A stretch of 64,000 bases of DNA, taken from Henckelia pumila. Taxonomy: Eukaryota > Streptophyta > Magnoliopsida > Lamiales > Gesneriaceae. The notes under the pieces are model-generated. The model saw only the letters and a list, made by a program, of their open reading frames with translations, was not told the DNA's origin and did no database searches. The translations under genes and the position numbers were made by a program. Positions 24,639-35,237 of this stretch are shown piece by piece (the stretch's first letter is position 1; every line of letters starts with the position of its first letter). The DNA lies in the NCBI RefSeq assembly GCF_033568475.1, contig NC_133123.1, positions 130,544,930 through 130,608,929 on the forward strand. Reading direction: 5' to 3'.

Positions 24639-24639
24639 T

Positions 24640-26215
24640 AGAGGGAAAATGGTTTTCAGTGAAAAGAAGGCATCCCATTGCAGATTATTTCACATAAATT
24701 CATGTTTCTTTGAATATTTTCACCCAAAATAAATACCAACGGCGGTAAGAGTATTTAAAACTAAATACAGCTCATAATGGCACAAGAAAGACAACGAGTT
24801 AAAGGGAGAAATGGACAGGATAATAAATATTGATCTACGGCATTAAATGCATGGAAAAGAACAAGTTTAAGAAGGGAAACTAGAAATAATTCAGAGTCCG
24901 GATAACTAACTAAGCTAGCTTCTATAGTTTCTTGATCTTGTGAAGTTGGCAGCACCAAACATGTGATTCCCCAGTAGGTTGCAAAGAAGTAACAATTAAA
25001 AGATTACATGATCAGAGCTTTCTTATCAGCAGACATGACAGAGACATTTCCCTTTCCGTTTCATTTATGATGTTGATATCCTTTCCAGTCATTACAACAA
25101 AATTGAATATTGAAATAATTTCGATTTTATTTTATGTTATTATTTCTTGTACAGAGAGTTTCTCAAATTACTCATCCAAGTATTGGTGCGTCTAATTTAT
25201 CTCTTAACGAATCCATCCATGTTCGTATTTTCACGGGGGTGTGCTTAAGGGCCTTTGACCATACTATTTCCAGGTGTTTCTCAAAGGACACAAAAGTGAA
25301 AAAAAAAAAAAGAGTAGTGCATGTGCGTCTCAAAAGTTTAAAGTTGAGACAACACATGCATCTTCCGTCCAAAATTGAAGCTATTGCCGATTATTCAATT
25401 TTGTCTTCTCTTTTGATTTTACATTATATGGGTCATTACCTGATTTGATTCTGGAATTTCAAATCTTTCTTACATTATTAATCGTGGATTGCTCTCGCAC
25501 TCAATTTTCTCACTTGCATACAAATATCAACAATCCAGTGAGCATAGTCATTCATATTTATACAAAATGACACAGCCTGCCTGTATTCAAATTCAAATCT
25601 CCCAAAAGACTCCATCTATGCTAGAGTTTTTTAGTCTATAGAATCAATTAACTAAAACCCTCCCAGGTACACAAATGTGCAAGGCTGCCTCTTCATTGGT
25701 TCTGTCTTGGAGACCATCAAATCTAACAAGCCAATAGGAATAAATTAGCATATCATAAAACATTTAATGGAATTACGCTTGCTAAAAATTATGTAGAACC
25801 AAGGTTAATCAAATTATTATTTTTTTTAAAAAAAAAGAAAGAAAATCCATAAGTAAAGGTTGAGATAACTAATTAATTTGAAGAACATGTTTCATGTTTT
25901 ATGAATAAAAAAACCCTTCATCTTTCAGAGTGAATAATTTTCAGGAGTTCCTAACAATCCATGCAGACTGCAACATTGGAATTAATCATGATATATATAT
26001 ATATATATATATCATGAGCCTAAACTTTCACGGCAACTTTTCAATTCAACAGCAACTACAATCCAATCATTAAATGGATAAGATAGCAACAAAAAAAAAA
26101 TCATACATTGAAATATCTTGAAACCAACTCAATCATGATCTTTTGGGGTGAGAGAACAAAAATAAAAAAACATGTCCATCAGCAAAGCAACGCAGTTAAC
26201 AATAACAAGGACTCC
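24640..26215. other. Intergenic DNA
   Basis: No gene is supported. It holds the promoter side of the kinase-like gene. A (TA)n palindrome lies at about 25989-26014. Short open frames (for example 25134-25448) lack domain features. Confidence 0.5.
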
Positions 26216-26219
26216 AGTG

Positions 26220-26465
26220 AGATACCATGAACTTGGAAAATATTCATCACACCTGAATGAACGAAAGTTCAACACCTTCAGTTTCCCAATCTCAGAGTAT
26301 GATAGGATATCATCAGAACCTGATACAAGAATATCGCCAGCAGATTGAAGCCAACATTATTGACACAGCCTCAATGTTTAGGTAGATTTTGCACGAAACC
26401 ATGACGAAACACAAGATCCCAGTACCAGGAGAAAAGGGAACGCGTATCCACAAACTCTAATTTTC
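26220..26465 (-). pseudogene. WD40 (DCAF8/WDTC1-like) pseudogene fragment
   Basis: On the minus strand the segment reads, in shifting frames, FVQNLPKH-stop-GCVNNVGFN, then GDILVSGSDD, then a decayed second-repeat start and an LSF...IFSKFM-like end. This order matches the first WD40 repeats of plant DCAF8/WDTC1-type proteins (GCVN.V.FN..GD.LVSGSDD). A TGA and at least two frameshifts break it, and no other exons are visible nearby. It is probably a duplicated or retrotransposed scrap of a gene elsewhere. Confidence 0.55.
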
Positions 26466-26469
26466 TAGA

Positions 26470-27050
26470 GCACAAACTTGGATTGTATCACAAATCATTA
26501 TTGTTCCCAAAAGGTGTGTTTCAGTTAATTGAAGATGCAAAAGGAAATACAGAAATATGTACACTTTCTCCACTTAAATTAAAATGACAGAAATCAAAGT
26601 TTGGTAATGCAAGTACTCATAATTCAAATGAGATGTTGCTAATACATAATCACCCAAAGGCAGGAACTGAATGTCAAATTACTTGCAACAAATCCAACTA
26701 TATGAAAATCCTAACAAATGCTTTGACGGAAAAACTAGCAAGACGGCATCACTCAACTCGACCAATAACCCTGAAACACTGTTACTAAATTCTATGAAAT
26801 CAAGAGTGTGATTTGTGAATGCATCATGAGCTATGTTGTATGTCGAGAGATTACGTTCAGTTTCAGGAGTATAAGTGAATAGGTAAGTGACAAATATACT
26901 CAAATAGAGAGATACACGTGATAATGAACCAAGAAATATCTTTTTTCCTAGGTATCTAATAAAGAGATGCGTTATCCGAAGTAGGGAATTGCCAGTCATA
27001 TACAAAGAATATCATTACACTCAGATAATCAAAATTCCAAAAGGTAATCA
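26470..27050. other. Downstream region of the tyrosyl-tRNA synthetase gene
   Basis: AT-rich with no convincing coding signal; probably includes the 3' UTR of the minus-strand gene. A 108-codon open frame at 26679-27005 has no recognisable domain. Confidence 0.4.
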
Positions 27051-27051
27051 A

Positions 27052-28464
27052 TCAGGATATCGTCACAATCATTTTATTCTTCTTCCCGGCTGATAAAAGA
27101 ATAACTTTCCCATCCACAATGTCATGAAGCTCAATTTTCTTGGCATCACTATCGACTCTGATGTTGTTCAAATAAAGTCCCCCTTGCTTGAGCAGCCGGC
27201 GGGCTGCTGATTTACTCTCCAGCAAACCAGTAGAGACATAGAGATCAACAAGAGACAGGTTTAAGACCTGGTCTTGGCGCAAAGAACATGATGGAACATC
27301 CTCCGAGATTGTCTCAATTGTCTTCCAATCCAGCTCTGTTTTGGAACCCGGCCTCAATGCCTGGGTAGCTTTTAGCGCCTCGTCGAGTCCCTCTCGCCCA
27401 TGGACAAAAAGGGTAACCTCCTCCGCAAGCCTACGCTGAGCAGTATTGGGGACATAGCCAGGTCCCTGCATTGACTTTTCAATCTGAGAGATCTCATCCA
27501 TATTGAGGAATGTAAGGATTTTGAGAAATCTGACAACATCAGCATCTGAAACAGAGAACAAGTACTGGTAAAACTGGTAAGGTGACATGAGGGAGGGAGA
27601 GAGCCAAATGGCACCATCCTCGGATTTGCCAAACTTGGTGCCATCACTCTTGAGGAGAAGAGGGAAAGTAAGCCCATAAGCTCCTTCTGCCTGAAGAATT
27701 CTTCGAATGAGATCGGTGCCAGCAGTGATGTTGCCCCATTGGTCGCTGCCTCCAATCTGAACATTGACCCCGTGCTCCTGGAAAAGATGGAGAAAATCAT
27801 AGCCCTGAAGCAGCTGGTATGTGAACTCGGTATAGCTCATGCCCTTCTCCGATTCAAGCCTCTTGCGAACGCTGTCCTTAGAAATCATTGTGCCCACCCT
27901 GGCGAATCTTCCCACATCCCTCAAGAAATCCAGCAGCTTTACATCCTTCCACCAGTCGTAATTGTTCAACAACGTGAAAGAAGAAGAAGAGTCACGTCCA
28001 ATAATTCCCTGAATGGTGGCTGAGATTGCAGATACGTTATTATCCACTGCAGCAGGATCGAGGTCGGGCCTCTCAAGTGACTTCCCCGAGGGGTCACCGA
28101 CGCGACCGGTGGCTCCGCCGATGAGAGCAACCGCCGAGTGGCCACAGCGGAGGAACCATGAGATAACGATGATGCCGAGTAGGTTTCCGAGGTGAAGACT
28201 GTCTGCGGTGGGGTCAAAGCCACAATATACCTTCAAAGGAGACAACTGTGATTGTGAATGGCGCAGTGATTCGTGGGTGATGGAATCGAGAAGCCCCCTC
28301 TCTTGTAGAACTTCCACCACATTCCGGCGGGAAGAGTAAAGGCGGTTGAGGGGGCGGAGATGAAGCGGAAGAGAGGCGGAGGAAGAAGGGAATAACAGTC
28401 TCCAATTGGTGGCGGAGACAAGAAGAGAGTGACTCCGCACAAAAGAATTAGCAATGAAACCCAT
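27052..28464 (-). CDS. Tyrosine--tRNA ligase, chloroplast/mitochondrial
   Basis: Single-exon gene of 470 residues. It charges tRNA-Tyr with tyrosine using ATP for organellar translation. The bacterial-type class I signatures are clear: HLGN (91-94) as the HIGH motif, the tyrosine pocket QLLQGYD (217-223) and GGSDQWGN (238-245), and KFGKS (277-281) as the KMSKS loop. A C-terminal S4-type RNA-binding domain follows (about 400-470, with AARRLLKQGG). The first 45 or so residues are rich in Ser, Leu and Arg without acidic residues, as in transit peptides. The bacterial-type enzyme plus this leader indicates an organellar, probably dual-targeted, form as in other plants. The start at 28464 is the first ATG of the frame that includes the leader. 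Plant homologues are also about this length and often intronless. Confidence 0.95.
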   Translation of the reverse strand: MGFIANSFVRSHSLLVSATNWRLLFPSSSASLPLHLRPLNRLYSSRRNVVEVLQERGLLDSITHESLRHSQSQLSPLKVYCGFDPTADSLHLGNLLGIIVISWFLRCGHSAVALIGGATGRVGDPSGKSLERPDLDPAAVDNNVSAISATIQGIIGRDSSSSFTLLNNYDWWKDVKLLDFLRDVGRFARVGTMISKDSVRKRLESEKGMSYTEFTYQLLQGYDFLHLFQEHGVNVQIGGSDQWGNITAGTDLIRRILQAEGAYGLTFPLLLKSDGTKFGKSEDGAIWLSPSLMSPYQFYQYLFSVSDADVVRFLKILTFLNMDEISQIEKSMQGPGYVPNTAQRRLAEEVTLFVHGREGLDEALKATQALRPGSKTELDWKTIETISEDVPSCSLRQDQVLNLSLVDLYVSTGLLESKSAARRLLKQGGLYLNNIRVDSDAKKIELHDIVDGKVILLSAGKKNKMIVTIS

Positions 28465-28499
28465 CTATCTCTTCTTTCGCTCTCGCACTGCAAAATCTT

Positions 28500-28892
28500 T
28501 ATTTATTTAAGTGAAACTTTTTTTTAAAAAATTAATATTATAAAAATAAATTATCAACCTTTAACAAAAGGAAATACTTTTAAAATTTGTAAGAATCGTT
28601 TCTCCAATCCTCGGATTCATACATTGTCATTTGTTGATTTAAATTTAAATTATTTGAAAATAAGAAATTTAGAAATGAATTTTGTATTGGTAAGCATTTA
28701 TCGGTTGGATTTTTTATTTCCTTGTAAAACTTTTAAATCAGTGTGATGTGTGAATTAATATTTATGAATACTTTCCTTTTTAAAAAAAGTATTTATTTTT
28801 TCAATTTGATTTTTTGTTGAAATTATTTTTGTAGCTATTTATTTTTTAATTCTCAGATAAATATTCATTTTCTAAAGATATCTATCCAACAA
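28500..28892. other. AT-rich 5' flank of the tyrosyl-tRNA synthetase gene
   Basis: No gene or named repeat seen. Confidence 0.5.
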
Positions 28893-28895
28893 TAA

Positions 28896-29225
28896 GAGCA
28901 CGTTTGGAAACATAAGTTATTGGCTTAAAAAAGCACTTAAATACGTTCAGTTTTTTAAAGTGCTTTTATTAATAATAAAAAAAAGCAAAAGTAGTTTTAG
29001 TATTTGGATAAATGTTATAAAAGTGTTTTTTGAAATTAAAACATAAGAAAAATCCAAAAAGCCAAAAAATCAAAATTTCTGGCTTTTAAAAAAGCATTTA
29101 TTTGGGCTTAAATAAATGCTTTTTTAAAACGTCTATTGTAACCAAACACATAACTTTTTAAGAAAATTATTTTTTTAAAAAAATAAGTGTTTTTTCCAAA
29201 ATATCTACTGTTCCCAAACGGGCTC
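28896..29225. mobile_element. Tourist-like MITE (330 bp)
   Basis: Terminal inverted repeats GAGCACGTTTGGAAAC and, on the other strand, GAGCCCGTTTGGGAAC. They are flanked by TAA on both sides (28893-28895 and 29226-29228). A 3-bp TAA/TTA duplication and these ends are typical of PIF/Harbinger-type MITEs. The interior is a run of AAGCACTT and AAAAAGCA motifs with no coding capacity. Confidence 0.8.
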
Positions 29226-29243
29226 TAAGAGTGAAATGAAATT

Positions 29244-29500
29244 TTTTGAAATTTTTTTTTTTGAGTACAAATTGCATCGAATATCGAAATTACAGCATAT
29301 TGCAACACTAAAGAGTGAAATTTGCCCGCACAACCGACGGGACTTGAGCATGGACTCGAGACGTGCTTGTCTCGAGTTAAGAAAGTATCTAAATCTACCT
29401 AAATAAATTAGAAAATCTACCCGCAGTCAGCGGGAATCGAACCTGAGACCTCGTGGTCTCAGAGCCTCAGTCTTGACCACTAGGTCAAGATCTCATTGGC
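29244..29500 (-). mobile_element. tRNA-derived SINE
   Basis: On the minus strand the element starts at about 29500 with a tRNA-like head: box A-like GACCTAGTGGTCAAG, then box B-like GGTTCGATTCCC. A body of about 180 bp follows, ending in an A-rich tail that appears as the T run at about 29244-29264 on the plus strand. A 15-bp duplication, GAGTGAAATGAAATT, flanks it (29229-29243 and 29501-29515), as expected for LINE-machinery insertion. The left duplication abuts the TAA of the MITE to the left. Confidence 0.85.
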
Positions 29501-29870
29501 GAGTGAAATGAAATTATGGGTACCAAATAAACAAGATAATTGTAATGCATAAAATTTCAAATAAACAGCTATAAACTATACTTTAAAAGCGTTTGATTTT
29601 ATGGTGAAATTAAGAAAGAACATAAAGGTAATTCTTGGATTTTTAATGCAAAAAATTCAATATTGAGTGTATTTAACCATTTATGAAATATAGATATCAT
29701 TTTCTTTTTTTAATTAAAAATATATGATAATTGATTACTATATATTGATATGAAAGACTAAAGTAAAATAAAGAAAACATTTACTATCACATTTTTTAAA
29801 TTAAAAAACCACATTTTCAAAATAGGGTAAAATTTGCCATTTGTGGCCATAAATTTATGGAAAAAGATAC

Positions 29871-30029
29871 TGTGTAGAGAGAAACAGCACAGGATACTGT
29901 GCATCAAAATATACATGATTTCAATATTTCATGTGTGTAATTAATTAAATAATTAATTATTTAATCATGTGATATGAATTACAGAAGTCTATATATTGCA
30001 CAGTATTCTGTGTTGTTTCTCTCTCCACA
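29871..30029. mobile_element. Small inverted-repeat element (159 bp)
   Basis: Arms of about 33 bp (29871-29903 and 29997-30029) are inverted copies with a few mismatches; shared cores are AGAGAGAAACA and ATACTGTGCA. A clear target duplication is not visible. Non-coding MITE-like. Confidence 0.6.
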
Positions 30030-30093
30030 ACAGACGATCCAGATCCTAAATTTATGTTCCATCGTTGGTGTAGAGGTGAAACTATCTTATTTA

Positions 30094-30434
30094 GGGAGTG
30101 TTTGCAATCACTAAAAAAAAGTGATTGTTAGTTTTTGACTTAAAAAATCATTTTTGTGTGTTTCTTAAACCTAGATTATGTGTTAGCTTATACTTAACTT
30201 AATTGAAATCCAAAAGCTAGTCATGTGGTGATTATGATTCTCCAAAAGTGATTCTAATAAGAAGGTCATTATTAAAATCATTTTAATCACTTATTTATCA
30301 AACATTACCAAACTTTGATTTTTAGATTTTCACATTTGTTTCCAAACACTATCAACTTTTAATTTTTCTTAACTTTTTTTATAATCTATAAATTAATCAC
30401 TTCTACAAAAGCACAATCTATTGCAAACATTCCC
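30094..30434. mobile_element. Second Tourist-like MITE (341 bp)
   Basis: Inverted ends GGGAGTGTTTGCAAT and GGGAATGTTTGCAAT, flanked by TTA at 30091-30093 and 30435-30437. No coding capacity. The ends differ from those of the MITE at 28896, so it is another family. Confidence 0.8.
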
Positions 30435-30543
30435 TTATTAGCTCCTAAATTTTTTTACCCCTTGTGGAGGGCACATATGAGATAATGGCGACCAATTTGT
30501 ATATGAATTTACCACCACTCAAGAAGCTTGATACAATTTGAAT

Positions 30544-31917
30544 GAGTTATTTGCACCAAACACTCCTGTAAAATATTGAAAATGTACATTTCTCCCCTGT
30601 GAAATTTTAATAAGCATCTTCAACCCTGACCTTTTAAAAAATTAGCACACTCGCCCCTTCAAATGAGTGATTGTTGCGCACGCGCCCCTAATGCGAATGG
30701 ACAAAGATTTTAATATTTTTTTTGCACCAAATACCCCTGTGAAATATTAAAAATGCAAATTTGATCCTTGTGAAAATAATTTTTAAATCTATTCAACCCA
30801 TAATACATAATTTTTATTAAAATATAATTATAAAATATTTAGCAAACATTTTTCGTTTTATTAATTTTATTTTTATTTTTAAATTTATTATGATTATATA
30901 ATTTTTTTCTAAAAAATATTATTATTTTATCTTTTTATCATTATTTTATTAAACTTTCTTCTTGTTTTCAACTTCTCCGTTAAAAATGCATTCATAAACG
31001 AGATTTAAATACCTAAAAGTACCAAAATATCAAAACAAAATAATAAGTTCATGATAAGTACCAAAAATTTTTAATTTTATTTATTTTATTTTTTATTTTA
31101 AATTTATAATTTATAATTAATTTATTTCTAAAAAAAATTACTACTTTATCTCGTTATCATTATTTTAACAAATCAATTCGTATTTTCAACTTCTCCATTA
31201 AACATGATTCGTAAATAAGGATTTAAATAACTAAAAATACCAAAATATTGAACCAAATGATAAGTTCATTAATGTTACTTTTTCGATTTAGAATTATATA
31301 ATCATGTTATTTTTTATTATTTATTACAAATTGTGCAATGCATATTCTCGAAAAATTTAAATTTTTGTTCAATAATATATAGTTCTAAATTGAAAAAGCA
31401 ATATGTTTGAACTTATTAGTTTAGTTCAATATTTTGGTACTTGAAATTATTTAAATAGTTGTTTATGAATGCATGTTTAATGAAAAAGTTGAAAATACGA
31501 AGTGAATTTAATAAAATAATGATAACAAGATAAAATAATAATATTTTTTAGAAAATAATTAATTAATGATAATACATTTAAAATAAAAAAATAAAAATTA
31601 ATAAAACAAAAAATGTTTGCTAAATATTTATAATTGTATTTTATTAAAAATTGTGTATTATAAGTTGAATAGATTTAAAAATTATTTTCACAGGGATTAA
31701 ATATGCATTTTTAATATTTCACAGGGGTATTTGGTGCAAAAAAAAATATCAAAATCTTTGCCCAGTCGCATAAGGGGGGCGCGTGCGCAACAATCTCTCA
31801 TCTGAAAGGGCGAGTGTGCTAATTTTTTAAAAAGTTAGGGTTTAAGATACCTATTAAAATTTCACAAGGGAGAAGTATGCATTTTCAATATTTCACAGGG
31901 TTGAGTGCAAATAACTC
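30544..31917. mobile_element. Mutator-like foldback element with long inverted arms (1374 bp)
   Basis: Ends are GAGTTATTTGCAC in inverted orientation. The left arm (30544 to about 31060) and right arm (about 31420 to 31917) are inverted copies over about 500 bp, including the GC-rich GTTGCGCACGCGCCCC segment in each. A 10-bp duplication, CAATTTGAAT, flanks the element (30534-30543 and 31918-31927), matching the 9-11 bp of Mutator-like elements. The centre (about 31060-31260) repeats the inner part of the left arm in direct orientation. No transposase is encoded. Confidence 0.82.
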
Positions 31918-31927
31918 CAATTTGAAT

Positions 31928-33010
31928 GGCAAAATTCGGGGTACAGAGTTTTGGCATGTTGATGTTGGGCTAGCAATCCTAGAAAACTGCTCATGGTTAA
32001 ATGAAACCATAGCACTCAAAATTATAGCGTTCTGTGTGCTGCAGCAGAGTTTGTTGTCTATATTAAAATTAGGAGGGTTCTAATGGCCTTCCATACAGAA
32101 AGAAGATGTTGCATAGTCCACCTCCATTAAGATTCGACCTTCTGTTCAGCGCGGCCATTGCCCGAGTACCCGGGAAGATCTGTTTCCCAGGCCTCAGCTC
32201 AGTAAGAGTGGGTACTGGGATTATCAAACCTCGAACCATTGGGTGCCTGCTAACTTGGACAATCTCTGGTCTTACCGTGAGGTTTCCAGAAGAGTTCATG
32301 GGGATGATCTGGAGTGTGACTGAGTTATACACGCATAAAGCTAGAGGCCCAATACAAGAGAGGGCAAAACTACAAGTGCATGCTTATTCTTTTATACCAG
32401 TGCTGGCTAACAAATTAAACCATAGCCTGGGGAATAACTCAAGAGCCATTATATAAAAACACATGGACATTCTGAAGCAAGGTGATGAAATGTACAATCT
32501 GATTTATAAATTAGCAAAGGTTGGCCAATTAGCACCCAACTTGAGAGAGGACAGAATTGAAAGCAAGGTTCAACAAGATGAATGAAATTATTTAAAAAAA
32601 AAGTAAACTGATAATTGACGAGCACTCGAAGTTACAACTTCAATACTAATATAATTACTTCATAGATATAGTGACATAGGCCACCAGCTTATTCAGTAGA
32701 TCCAGCCAAGCCTGCACACAGGTAGGAACAACAAAAAATTCAGTTTGCTCCTTACAATGGAAATCCAAAACACAAATGTACAACATGCCATGTTTAATCT
32801 GAGAGGCAAACTATCAATACCATCTTCAACTACTGCCTAAACATCTTCACCATCTTCTTACATTAATGCCACCAAGGTGGCCAGTTTCTTCGATACAAAA
32901 TTAATTTCTTTGTAACAAATAATCTTTGTTAGAAGTAAAAGGATCATACTAGATGACCAAATGAGACCCAGAAAGTTTTCTCTATGTTTGGTAAGATTTC
33001 AGCACTTACT
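31928..33010 (-). other. Flank of the F-box gene with an unassigned open frame
   Basis: Probably includes the 3' UTR of the minus-strand F-box gene. An open frame of over 100 codons on the minus strand (about 32390-32069) reads as a balanced protein with PVPTLTELRPGKQIFPG and LNGGGLCNIFFLYGRP, which is more protein-like than chance. A GTAAGA donor-like site lies within it at about 32270-32275. I do not recognise the family. The overlapping plus-strand frame (32106-32456) looks like its shadow. Confidence 0.3.
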
Positions 33011-34174
33011 TCAATTGAGGAGGGGGATGGAGTACACCCATTCTGGAGGCGGCCAAAACATCTTGGTATACTTACTTCGACTACCAATTGGATGGATTCT
33101 CCCACTATCCAGATCAAACACTCCAGCTCCCCGACTCTTCCACACCTGGTCCTCTTGCCTCCCACTACAATGATTAGTAAAGATTATGCAGTTCCCTTTG
33201 CAACTTAGATCCGATGCATTGACGGATAAGTTAGAATTTTCACCCAAAAACAACACTATATCCCCCAAATCACTCACCTCAATCCATGTCCCCGTAATCT
33301 CATCCAGACGGAACACCCTAAACTTTGAAGTCCTCTCGTGCATACAACAATCATAAAACTGGAACCATTCATCAAAATCCATTTTATTCTCAGATCCAGT
33401 GTTCAAATACATGTCCACCAACAGCAATTCGCCGTCCAAATCTACAAGAAATTTCTTATCACCGCCAAATACCGAATTGGCAACAACATCAACGGTCAAA
33501 TCCACATAATTCACCAAAACAAGCCTCCCCGAGTCATCAGCTGCGTATAATTTGCCTTCCCTAAAAATCACATCATCGTAAGGTGAAGGCAAATCGTCAA
33601 TAACCCTCCATTTCTCATCACCAGACTTGTAAACCACCAACTTTCCAGAAAGATGAATGGTCAAAAGCACAAACCCGTCATTTACATCAAAAAGAACAGC
33701 AACTTTTTCCATGTAATGATTTCCAGCCTCAGCAATGGAGTTAGCCCTGGGTTTAAAATCAATATACTGAAGGGCATATTCTTGTCCCAACTCCTTAACC
33801 CTAAAGTCTAAGAAGCTAAAAAACATTGGGAAACCAGCGGGGTAAGGCTTGAGAGAGCAACGGGTGAGCGGGTTGAGAAGGTTGTTCCGGTAGGAATTAT
33901 CGCGTTCGAGTTTGACAATCCATGGCGGTTGATCGTGGTTTTGGGATGAGTGGACAGAGTATATAGTGCGTTTAGAGAGATAAAAACCCCAAGTGGTGTC
34001 AGAGATACCTGAATTGGGAAGGATAGGGAAGCGGGAGGCGGTGGATGGCGGTGATGGGGCGGCGTAGCGCCACGTGGGGCAGACGGAGCGGAAGCGGAGG
34101 AGGTCGGTTGCGGTGGGGAGGTACTGACAGATGTGGTGGAGGAGCTCGCCCGGGAGGTTTGCCCAATTCGCCAT
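33011..34174 (-). CDS. F-box protein with DUF295 domain (SKIP23-like)
   Basis: Intronless gene of 387 residues. The N-terminal F-box (about residues 4-45, with LPGELLHHICQYLP and FRSVCPTWR) would bind SKP1 in an SCF ubiquitin ligase. The C-terminal two thirds is a beta-rich region ending in a DUF295-like domain (about 280-375, including FRVFRLDEITGTWIEVSDLGD), the usual arrangement of plant SKIP23-type F-box proteins. The substrate cannot be told from sequence. The start at 34174 gives the F-box at its normal position near the N-terminus. The frame is complete, so it is probably functional. An unrelated overlapping frame at 33999-34181 is a shadow. Confidence 0.9.
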   Translation of the reverse strand: MANWANLPGELLHHICQYLPTATDLLRFRSVCPTWRYAAPSPPSTASRFPILPNSGISDTTWGFYLSKRTIYSVHSSQNHDQPPWIVKLERDNSYRNNLLNPLTRCSLKPYPAGFPMFFSFLDFRVKELGQEYALQYIDFKPRANSIAEAGNHYMEKVAVLFDVNDGFVLLTIHLSGKLVVYKSGDEKWRVIDDLPSPYDDVIFREGKLYAADDSGRLVLVNYVDLTVDVVANSVFGGDKKFLVDLDGELLLVDMYLNTGSENKMDFDEWFQFYDCCMHERTSKFRVFRLDEITGTWIEVSDLGDIVLFLGENSNLSVNASDLSCKGNCIIFTNHCSGRQEDQVWKSRGAGVFDLDSGRIHPIGSRSKYTKMFWPPPEWVYSIPLLN

Positions 34175-34181
34175 CGATCAA

Positions 34182-34780
34182 ATTGAAATTTGGCTGAACT
34201 GTGTGCGGGTGTAATTAGATGAGCATCAACGGGCCCAATTATCTTTGCAAATCAAGTGATTTGATCATCAGCAAGAGATCGCTCCGTTCGATTGCTCTTT
34301 TGACAATTATATATTAACTATTTATTTTAAATCAATCAAATTATTAATTATTTATCTTACATGAATCAAATCATTGAATTTAAATTATTATATTACCCTT
34401 TATAAATAATATAATTTTTATTTTATTTATTATTAAAAGGACAAAATAATCATTTAACATTTTTATATAAAATTTAATCAATCAAATCAAATAAACCATA
34501 ATCTATCAATCAAATCCAATACAATTTTAACTATCATTTCTTATTTATTTTTTATTACATTATACTACTTATCTATATATTACTTATATCATACCTCAAA
34601 CCAATTTTTTTAGTTAAAAAAAAAAATTTATAGGCCCAAAAGTTTAAACTAGCCCACACTCACTCAGAATTTGTAACGTTTTTTATGCGCTATATGCAAA
34701 TTGCAATCGGATGATTTTTGTATTTTCTTTTCTCTCGTTTTTTTAATTGGTGGAACGGTAGATTACAGAATCCTGAATTT
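34182..34780. other. AT-rich intergenic DNA
   Basis: Promoter side of the F-box gene and the left flank of the hAT-like gene. No gene seen. I looked for the CAGGGGCGGAGCC-type terminal repeat that would mark the left end of the hAT element and did not find it. Confidence 0.5.
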
Positions 34781-34822
34781 GAAGAGAAATTGTTTGAAGA
34801 AAGTAGAGATTAAACAATACAG

Positions 34823-35219
34823 GTTAGGGTTCTATTCGTTGATTTCTTAACGATATTTCCATGCATTAATTAAAAATAATAATTACTAATTAGGTTTACG
34901 AATTAAGATGAAGAAAGTTTCCAGAATTCCGATTATTTTAATACTTCTATGTAGTGGATATTAAATGGGGTTGTGCATTTAGAAAGTAATTTTCGTGTCA
35001 TTTATTTATTTATTTTATTCTATTTTATTTTTCTGGAATGATTTACAAAAGTTGGACCAATAACAAATGTATATAACGTGGAGTAGGATGTACGTATATT
35101 GAATGCATTGATTGATTTATTTAATTGGTTTTAGGATTGATTGATTTATTTAACTGGTTTTTTTTTTTTTGTGATCAACAATATGATATTTCCTAATTTG
35201 ACAATTGCTATTTTTCTAG
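34823..35219 (+). other. Candidate 5'-UTR intron of the hAT-like gene
   Basis: CAG then GTTAGG at 34823, and TTTTTCTAG ending at 35219, bound a T-rich stretch that stops 18 bases before the start codon at 35238. Inferred from splice-like ends only. Confidence 0.35.
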
Positions 35220-35237
35220 GAAATTCATATATCTATA

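Noticed and set aside
29440..29500. A tRNA gene on the minus strand (box A and box B present)
   Set aside because: The sequence does not fold into a full cloverleaf and continues into a SINE body with an A-tail and a flanking duplication.
33325..33564. Plus-strand frames within the F-box gene
   Set aside because: Shadows of the minus-strand coding sequence.
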